Origin: Prochlorococcus sp. AG-363-P19
GTDB lineage: Bacteria > Cyanobacteriota > Cyanobacteriia > PCC-6307 > Cyanobiaceae
Reading direction: 5' to 3'
Assembly: GCA_003280055.1 (NCBI GenBank)
Contig: QCGG01000002.1
Coordinates: 1 to 64,000, forward strand
DNA length: 64,000 nt
A program made the translations under genes and the position numbers. This document shows positions 58,303 to 64,000 of the stretch, one piece after another. Numbering within the stretch: position 1 is the stretch's first letter; every line of letters starts with the position of its first letter. The notes under the pieces are model-generated. The model ran no database searches and was not told the origin of the DNA. It saw only the letters and a list, made by a program, of their open reading frames with translations.

Positions 58303-59424
58303 TCAATACCCTTTGGAGATCGAAGAAAAAACATCCCAAAATTTTTCCATTTGAGGCATTGTCCCGATGCTCACGCGTAGAGAACCATCAATCAAAGGTT
58401 TACCACTCATTTCTCTCACAAGAATTCCCGAATGCCTCAAAGAATCCGACATTATCTGAGGACTAATCGAGGGCCATACCAAAAAATAATTCCCTCCATC
58501 GAGATGATGCTGCACGCCACTCATCACTAACTGTTCCTTTATCCATCTACGAGCGTTCAAAACCTGGGCTACATAAGAATCGGTGTATTCTTGATCAGCC
58601 AATGCCGCAAAAGCTGCAGTAACAGCAAAACTATTAATGTCATAAGGCCCAGTAACACGATTTAGACTATCGATCACTTCAGGCGAGCCTATTGCAAAAC
58701 CAATACGCAAACCCGCCAAGCCAGCAGTTTTAGCAAGGGACCTCAACACTAAAAGGTTGGGTGCGAAATTGATATCGAGATTCGGCAAAACACTATCTCC
58801 TGTAAATGCCTCATAAAGTTCATCAATAACAATCAATGTCTCTGGAAAGTCATGAGCCAGATCAATAATCTTCTCTGGAGCCAATCTTGTGCCTGTTGGA
58901 TTATTTGGGTTACATATGATTAATAGCTTTGGTCTTGCTTCTAAAAGAGCTGTGCGTATTGCTCGCAATGGAAAGTCAAAGCATTTTCCTTCATAAGGAA
59001 TAGCTTGAACGACCATCCCTTGCATATGAGCACAAGGAGTGTAATAGCCAAACGTAGGTAATGTAGTCAAGAACTTACTGCCTTGATCGCCATATGCATG
59101 GAAGATGGCATGAATTGCCGCGTCGACACCATTAAAAATACCGATCTGCTCCAAAGAGGGGGGGGTATCAAGACCTTGCGATCTAAGATTTTTAATGAAA
59201 GCCTCATGAAGACCGCCATATTCAGGATAAATTGCTATTTCAGAAGCTTGAATATCTCGCAGAGCTTGAACAACTTTTGGGCTAGGACCAATCGTATTCT
59301 CATTAAAATCTAATCTTAAAAACGGTCTTCTACCTTCCAATGGGGCTCGATAAGGAGCTAATCGACTAACCTCTGCTCTGGCTAATGGGATTTCAACAAA
59401 AGATGAGTTGTCATCAGAAGTCAT
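58303..59424 (-). CDS. hisC: Histidinol-phosphate aminotransferase family (HisC-like)
   Basis: A class I/II PLP aminotransferase of 373 residues: 'LRLDFNENTIGPSPKVVQAL', 'NGVDAAIHAIFHAYGDQGSK', 'IICNPNNPTGTRLAPE', PLP-Lys in 'RSLAKTAGLAGLRIGFAIG' and Arg in 'LRVSIGTMPQM'. HisC is most likely, but relatives act on other substrates (CobD, aromatic acids), so substrate is not certain. ATG 59424 overlaps the argS stop in TGATG, marking translational coupling; the longer frame to 59496 lies inside argS. Confidence 0.85.
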   Translation of the reverse strand: MTSDDNSSFVEIPLARAEVSRLAPYRAPLEGRRPFLRLDFNENTIGPSPKVVQALRDIQASEIAIYPEYGGLHEAFIKNLRSQGLDTPPSLEQIGIFNGVDAAIHAIFHAYGDQGSKFLTTLPTFGYYTPCAHMQGMVVQAIPYEGKCFDFPLRAIRTALLEARPKLLIICNPNNPTGTRLAPEKIIDLAHDFPETLIVIDELYEAFTGDSVLPNLDINFAPNLLVLRSLAKTAGLAGLRIGFAIGSPEVIDSLNRVTGPYDINSFAVTAAFAALADQEYTDSYVAQVLNARRWIKEQLVMSGVQHHLDGGNYFLVWPSISPQIMSDSLRHSGILVREMSGKPLIDGSLRVSIGTMPQMEKFWDVFSSISKGY

Positions 59425-61235
59425 CACATTCTCTCCAAAGTAGGAATCCCTAATAGGGTCATCCCTAATTTCAAAGTATCCGCCGTTAAGCGACAAAGTG
59501 CCAATCTGGAGACACGATGTGGTTCTTCGGCCTTCAAAACAGGTACTTGATCATAAAAACGATTGAAAACCTGGCTTAATTCAAATAAGTAGTTGCAAAG
59601 GCGATTGGGAAGCAACTCCTTCTCAACTAAGACAATAACATCATCAAATTTCAATAATTCTCTAAGCAATACCCATTCTTGTGGCTCAGAAAATTCAACT
59701 TTACTCAAAGCAAGGTCCGTATCCCCTCCCTTACGATAAATTCCAGAGATCCTCACAAGTGCATATAAAAGATATGGTGCCGTATTGCCTTGTAAGGAAA
59801 GCATTCGATCAAAGCTAAATTGATAGTTGGTAATGCGATTTTGGCTCAAATCTGCATATTTAACTGATGCGAGTCCGACTGTAGAGGAGACATTACTAAT
59901 AAACGCAGAATCTTCTTGACGACCTTCTTCTCTAAGACGTCTACGAAGATCTTTTTCCGCTCTCCCAATTGCTTCATCCAATAAATCTCTCAATCGGACC
60001 GTATCGCCAGAACGAGTTTTCAACTTTTTACCATCTTCACCCTGAACCAATCCAAAAGGTACATGTTCCAAGGAGCCGTCAGAAGGAATCCACCCAGCTC
60101 TCTTTGCGACCTGAAATACACCGAAAAAATGATTAGATTGCCCTACATCTGTCACATAAATCACTCGACATGCTCCATCACCTTGAGGAATAGCTGTAAA
60201 TCGATACCGAATAGCAGCCAAATCTGTTGTCGCATAATTAAAACCTCCATCGCGCTTCTGCACGATTACTGGTAAAGCTTTACCATCCTTCCCTACTAGT
60301 CCTTCTAGAAAAACGCATTTGGCTCCATCATCAACAACTAACAATCCTGATCTCTCAAGACCATCTACCACTGACTGAAGATAGGGATTATAAAAAGATT
60401 CGCCTCTCTCAGTTAGACGTATATCTAATCTCTGATAAATATTTTGAAATTCTCTACGCGATTGTTCGCAAAGCAAAGACCAAGCTTTCAAGGAAATTTC
60501 ATCGCCACTCTGCAACTTCACCACCTCCTCACGTGAAAGAGCCTGAAAAGTTATATCGGTGTCAAAACGTTGTTTCGCCTCTCGATAAAAATCCACTAAA
60601 TCACCAAGATCAACCGCATCAGGTTTCTTCAGTGCTAAAGGCGCTACTTGTTTAAGATGCGTAATTAGCATCCCAAATTGTGTTCCCCAGTCACCTACAT
60701 GATTAAGCCTCAATACAGTGTGACCACGAAACTCAAGGACTCTTGCCAAGCAATCGCCAATAATAGTTGAACGTAAGTGGCCAACATGCATTTCTTTCGC
60801 AATATTTGGACTAGAAAAATCAACTACTACTCTTGAAAGCTGTTTATCACTTCTATCACTATCAATCGGTGGAACACCCAGTCGTTTATCCCGTAATCTA
60901 TGCTCTAACTCTGAAATCAAACATTTAGGTTTAACAGTAATATTAATAAAGCCTGGTCCTGCAATTAAAGGGACTTCGCATAATTCAAGAAATTGTTCAT
61001 CATGCTTTATTTTTTCTACTATTGCCAAGGCAATCTCACGAGGCGGTTTCCTCAAAGGCTTCGCTAAAGTCAGAGCACAATTGACCTGAAAATCTCCAAA
61101 CTCTGGCTTTGTAGCTGGGACTAATTGAGGGTCAAGTAAGGCAATTGAACTCTCAGATAAAGTCGTACATTCTGAAACAAACTCTTCTAGGGCTCTTCGA
61201 ATTCTAATTCCTATTAATTGAGAGATGATAAGCAT
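59424..61235 (-). CDS. argS: Arginyl-tRNA synthetase
   Basis: This class I synthetase of 603 residues has the N-terminal Add1 domain, '[20 protein letters not shown]' (HIGH motif as HVGH), '[14 protein letters not shown]', and the KMSKS-equivalent '[20 protein letters not shown]'. It ends with the DALR anticodon-binding domain ('[20 protein letters not shown]'). ArgRS often lacks canonical KMSKS, so this is normal. It precedes and overlaps hisC. Confidence 0.95.
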   Translation of the reverse strand: MLIISQLIGIRIRRALEEFVSECTTLSESSIALLDPQLVPATKPEFGDFQVNCALTLAKPLRKPPREIALAIVEKIKHDEQFLELCEVPLIAGPGFINITVKPKCLISELEHRLRDKRLGVPPIDSDRSDKQLSRVVVDFSSPNIAKEMHVGHLRSTIIGDCLARVLEFRGHTVLRLNHVGDWGTQFGMLITHLKQVAPLALKKPDAVDLGDLVDFYREAKQRFDTDITFQALSREEVVKLQSGDEISLKAWSLLCEQSRREFQNIYQRLDIRLTERGESFYNPYLQSVVDGLERSGLLVVDDGAKCVFLEGLVGKDGKALPVIVQKRDGGFNYATTDLAAIRYRFTAIPQGDGACRVIYVTDVGQSNHFFGVFQVAKRAGWIPSDGSLEHVPFGLVQGEDGKKLKTRSGDTVRLRDLLDEAIGRAEKDLRRRLREEGRQEDSAFISNVSSTVGLASVKYADLSQNRITNYQFSFDRMLSLQGNTAPYLLYALVRISGIYRKGGDTDLALSKVEFSEPQEWVLLRELLKFDDVIVLVEKELLPNRLCNYLFELSQVFNRFYDQVPVLKAEEPHRVSRLALCRLTADTLKLGMTLLGIPTLERM

Positions 61236-61291
61236 TGAAGTTTTAAGGAATAATTTTGAAAAATACTTTATTCATGAATACAAGACTGACA

Positions 61292-62176
61292 TCAAACATT
61301 CTTATCAAAGCGCATGCTGATGTCTATCCAAGTGCTTTTGGTAATGGATGCACTACTAGAAATAAAATCAACACCTGTAAATGCATACTGCTTTAAATTA
61401 GTTGAGTCAACTCCGGATGCTTCCAAAACAATTCGTCCTGGGCCCCCCTTGCTTTCTGCGAGTAACGCTAACTCTCTCAATTTAGGAACAAGCGCTTTTA
61501 AAGCAACAGGGGAAAACTCATCAAGAAGTACACCATCTACGCCTAAACGAGCAGCCTCCTCTGCCTCCATAGAAGTCTCTGCTTCAACAATTAACCGGGA
61601 TGGCCAGGGTATTGTTTTCTGAAGAGCACGCACTGCAGGTTCAATTCCACCAGACCAAGCAATGTGATTTTCTTTTAGCATTGCAGCATCATCCAATCCA
61701 AGGCGATGATTTACTCCACCTCCACACCGAACTGCATATTTCTCAAGAATACGAAGCCCAGGAGTGGTTTTCCTAGTGTCCGCATACTTTGCAGGAGTTC
61801 CTTCAAGCTGAGCCACTAGGGAAGCTGTCGCAGTAGCAATCCCTGATAAATGCATAGCCAAATTTAAAGCAGTTCGTTCCCCAGCCAAAAGAGTCATGGC
61901 AGGTCCCTGTAATTCCAACAATTTTTGACCGATAGCAAAGCCTTCGCCATCAGCGACTAATCGACGAATAATGACCACACCATCAAGACGCTGAAATAAT
62001 CTTTCAATTAGAGGGCCACCACAAAAAACACCTTGCTGCTTAGCTACCAAATTTGCTTTAACAGAAAGATTATTATCAATGATAGATGTTAAATCACCCC
62101 GTCCTAGATCCTCATCTAGGAAAGTATCTAAAAGACGATTGAGCCCTGGAGAAAATAAATCCAAAACGAGCGTCAT
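61292..62176 (-). CDS. nadC: Nicotinate-nucleotide pyrophosphorylase (carboxylating)
   Basis: NadC converts quinolinate to nicotinate mononucleotide in NAD synthesis. The 294-residue protein has 'FLDEDLGRGDLTSI', 'GERTALNLAMHLSGIATATA', 'DTRKTTPGLRILEKYAVRCG' and 'VDFISSSASITKSTWIDIS', all typical. The 56-base gap to argS contains a 12-bp palindrome TATTCATGAATA (61269-61280) but no clear terminator. mnmE lies upstream on the same strand. Confidence 0.95.
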   Translation of the reverse strand: MTLVLDLFSPGLNRLLDTFLDEDLGRGDLTSIIDNNLSVKANLVAKQQGVFCGGPLIERLFQRLDGVVIIRRLVADGEGFAIGQKLLELQGPAMTLLAGERTALNLAMHLSGIATATASLVAQLEGTPAKYADTRKTTPGLRILEKYAVRCGGGVNHRLGLDDAAMLKENHIAWSGGIEPAVRALQKTIPWPSRLIVEAETSMEAEEAARLGVDGVLLDEFSPVALKALVPKLRELALLAESKGGPGRIVLEASGVDSTNLKQYAFTGVDFISSSASITKSTWIDISMRFDKNV

Positions 62177-62234
62177 ACATTAACTATGAATAAAGCCTAT
62201 TCGTAAGTTTGCCCAACCAGGGAAAACTGGAATC

Positions 62235-63632
62235 TTATTTACCGATACAGAAGCGAGAAAAAATCCGATCCAATACAGCCTCAGTCAAATCCTCACCAAC
62301 AAGCTCGCTCAAACTATGAATTGCATGACGTAAATCTATGGTCCAGAAATCCCATGGCAACATCTGGTCAGCAACCTCTTGAACACGTTGTAACGCTTCT
62401 ACTGCAACTATCGCAAGATCTTTTTGCCTTTCATTAAGTGCAATTAGCAAAGCATCATTATCTGCAGCACCACACGCACTTAAAATAGCCTTAATTAAAT
62501 TTTCCTCTCCTTCTCCTGTGAGGGCACTGAGCATCACATCAGGGGTTATTTCCCTGCCTGATAGACCAATGACAAAAGATTCCGGAACATGCGGGAGATC
62601 TGCTTTATTTCCAATCAACAACCGTGGAATATCAATAGGAATTTTTTCTAATAATTTGGAATCCGTGCTTGTCCAACCACGTTGCAAATCGAAAACCAAC
62701 AAAACTACATCTGCTCCTAACAACACCTCATAACTACGATCAATCCCTAGCTGTTCTAGTGAATCTTTTGTCTGATGAATTCCTGCTGTATCAACAATTG
62801 TAATTGGAACCCCATTTAAAACTAACGAACTCTCAAGCACATCTCGTGTCGTTCCTGGCAAGTCTGAGACAATTGCTCTTTGATGACCACTAAGCCTATT
62901 TAATAAAGAACTTTTCCCAACATTCGGACTTCCAACTAGCGCCACTCGAAGACCTTTTCTAAAAATGAGCCCCCTTTTAGAATCTTCGATTAATTTCTCA
63001 AGTTCCAAACGAACTTCATTAAGCTCTTTAAGAACAACATCGGCCTCTAGGAGTGGCAGCTCATCTTCAAAATCCACACGAGCATCTAATTCACTAAGTT
63101 GATCGATTAGCTTTGTTCGCAGAGAGGTAATACGTCTCTGGATTCCTCCATCAAGGCCTTTCATAGCTAGCTGAGCAGCGCGTCTACTACGAGCACCAAT
63201 AAGTTCATTAATTGCCTCGGCGCTAGTCAAATCCAATCTTCCATTTAAAACAGCACGTTGACTAAATTCACCAGGCAAAGCTCTGCGAACACCAGGTTGG
63301 GCAAGAACACGTTCCATTACTTGCTCTACAGAAATCAATCCCCCATGACAATGGATCTCTACAACATCCTCCCCGGTAAAACTACGAGGAGACTTCATCA
63401 GTAAAATCAAAACCTCATCAATACGTTCACGAGACTTTTCATCAATTACAAAGCCATAAAGGATTCGATGGCTTTCCCATCTCTGAGTCCCGGGTACAAA
63501 GACAATGCTCTTCACTACGCTCTCTGCCTTAGCCCCAGATACTCTCACAATGGCTACACCACCCTTTGCAGGTGCTACTGCAGTAATCACTGCAGCAATA
63601 GTCTCTTCAAGGAAGAATGGTGGGGAAGACAT
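62235..63632 (-). CDS. mnmE: tRNA modification GTPase MnmE
   Basis: With MnmG it makes cmnm5U34 in tRNA wobble positions. The N-terminal folate-binding domain 'TIAAVITAVAPAKGGVAIVR' is followed by the G domain: 'VALVGSPNVGKSSLLNRLSG', 'PITIVDTAGIHQT' and 'LLIGNKADL'. It ends in the conserved Cys 'FSRFCIGK'. ATG 63632 gives 465 residues; upstream in-frame starts up to 63743 add residues without similarity. The DUF2062 gene diverges 65 bases away. Confidence 0.94.
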   Translation of the reverse strand: MSSPPFFLEETIAAVITAVAPAKGGVAIVRVSGAKAESVVKSIVFVPGTQRWESHRILYGFVIDEKSRERIDEVLILLMKSPRSFTGEDVVEIHCHGGLISVEQVMERVLAQPGVRRALPGEFSQRAVLNGRLDLTSAEAINELIGARSRRAAQLAMKGLDGGIQRRITSLRTKLIDQLSELDARVDFEDELPLLEADVVLKELNEVRLELEKLIEDSKRGLIFRKGLRVALVGSPNVGKSSLLNRLSGHQRAIVSDLPGTTRDVLESSLVLNGVPITIVDTAGIHQTKDSLEQLGIDRSYEVLLGADVVLLVFDLQRGWTSTDSKLLEKIPIDIPRLLIGNKADLPHVPESFVIGLSGREITPDVMLSALTGEGEENLIKAILSACGAADNDALLIALNERQKDLAIVAVEALQRVQEVADQMLPWDFWTIDLRHAIHSLSELVGEDLTEAVLDRIFSRFCIGK

Positions 63633-63696
63633 TGACAAAAAACCCTCCGATTTCTCTACGATCACCTGCATCCTTACAACAATCGTATCCCTGAGC

Positions 63697-64000
63697 TTGC
63701 CAAAAATTAAGTATCTCCAAAAACTAAAAGCCAAGTTATACAAGTCACTTGTATGGATCTGGCAACAAGAAGGCTCAGCAGGTCAACGAGCAAAAGGACT
63801 TGCAGTAGGTATATTTAGCGGCTGCTTTCCATTCTTCGGATTACAAACTCTTTTAGGAATTAGTCTGGCTGGTGTCTTTCGCGGGAATCTTATCCTAGCC
63901 GCTATTGGAACATGGATTAGCAATCCATTCACTTATATACCCCTCTACTGGTTTAATTACAAAGTTGGTTCATTTTTAATTGGTAATCACGAAGATTTTA
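63697..64000 (+). CDS. DUF2062 family membrane protein (3' end outside window)
   Basis: The frame from TTG 63697 reads 'WIWQQEGSAGQRAKGLAVGI', 'FSGCFPFFGLQTLLGISLAG' and 'GTWISNPFTYIPLYWFNYKV', which is the DUF2062 signature. It has hydrophobic segments and runs open past the right edge (about 101 residues visible). Function is unknown. It is too short at the edge to be seen by an ATG-only search. The start is inferred from the family's usual distance to the QEGS motif. Confidence 0.8.
   Translation, partial: MPKIKYLQKLKAKLYKSLVWIWQQEGSAGQRAKGLAVGIFSGCFPFFGLQTLLGISLAGVFRGNLILAAIGTWISNPFTYIPLYWFNYKVGSFLIGNHEDF

Noticed and set aside
59158-59165. G8 run in hisC (also G7 runs near 22157, 45304 and 55267) as possible phase-variable tracts
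   Set aside because: All lie in intact reading frames, code for conserved residues and are not near starts; no sign of switching.
61269-61280. 12-bp palindrome TATTCATGAATA between argS and nadC
   Set aside because: Too short to separate from chance in AT-rich DNA, and no other sign of a regulatory site.

Overview
The window looks like core chromosome of a marine picocyanobacterium, most likely Prochlorococcus. Supporting points are the moderately AT-rich DNA (about 35-50% G+C in the lines I counted), very tight gene packing, many TTG/GTG starts, photosynthesis genes (ycf3, ycf34, chlM, crtB, crtP, phylloquinone genes, many ndh genes), the clock and light-stress regulators RpaA and RpaB, and a gene order I recall from this group (rpaA/holB/tmk, rpaB-plsX-fabH-fabD-plsC, ndhF-ndhD). 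The genus is inferred; no rRNA or pigment operon is present to confirm it. I see no prophage, IS element, CRISPR array or genomic island.

Layout. 1-2.3 kb: 3' end of a DUF2079 membrane protein, a UPF0367 protein, an orphan ECF-type ABC ATPase, and tRNA-Asn with its terminator. 2.5-9.4 kb: rpaA facing holB-tmk-copper ATPase, then ycf3 and radA. 9.4-14.2 kb: rpaB followed by a lipid operon (plsX, fabH, fabD, plsC). 14.2-17.5 kb: DUF218-tsaB-ycf34 facing cca, then an RRM protein. 17.5-22.8 kb: crtB-crtP, ndhM-DUF3172, rbcR, and a zeta-carotene isomerase homologue. 22.8-30.1 kb: ndhF, ndhD, scpA, a sugar-nucleotide pyrophosphorylase, metF and a PedR-like regulator. 30.1-37.6 kb: one long leftward run, DUF3352-gltA-ndhA-ndhI-ndhG-ndhE-NAD kinase-CYTH-small protein. 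37.6-46.8 kb: rhodanese, a decayed hrcA, trpB, SUI1, cysC, purE, nagA, chlM, a Ycf29-like response regulator, a cysteine-desulfurase-like enzyme and rsmH. 46.9-53.3 kb: ndhH, then phylloquinone genes (DHNA-CoA thioesterase, menE, menC, menA, menF). 53.2-58.3 kb: gshB, grxC, frameshifted prfB, DUF3285, ybeY, dgkA, trpG/pabA and a degenerate metallo-beta-lactamase-fold protein. 58.3-64 kb: hisC, argS, nadC, mnmE and the start of a DUF2062 protein.

Much of the window serves electron flow and its cofactors: eight NDH-1 subunits in five places, carotenoid and phylloquinone enzymes, glutathione and glutaredoxin, and five regulators (RpaA, RpaB, RbcR, PedR-like, Ycf29-like) without a sensor kinase.

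I did not find a convincing undescribed multi-gene system. The observations most worth checking are the hrcA remnant (HrcA head and tail joined across a large deletion, tail in another frame), a 40-bp perfect palindrome carrying the stop codons of two convergent genes, the prfB +1 frameshift, the metallo-beta-lactamase-fold protein without metal ligands, the N-terminal extension of PlsX, and two gene pairs whose start codons overlap head-to-head in one CATG.
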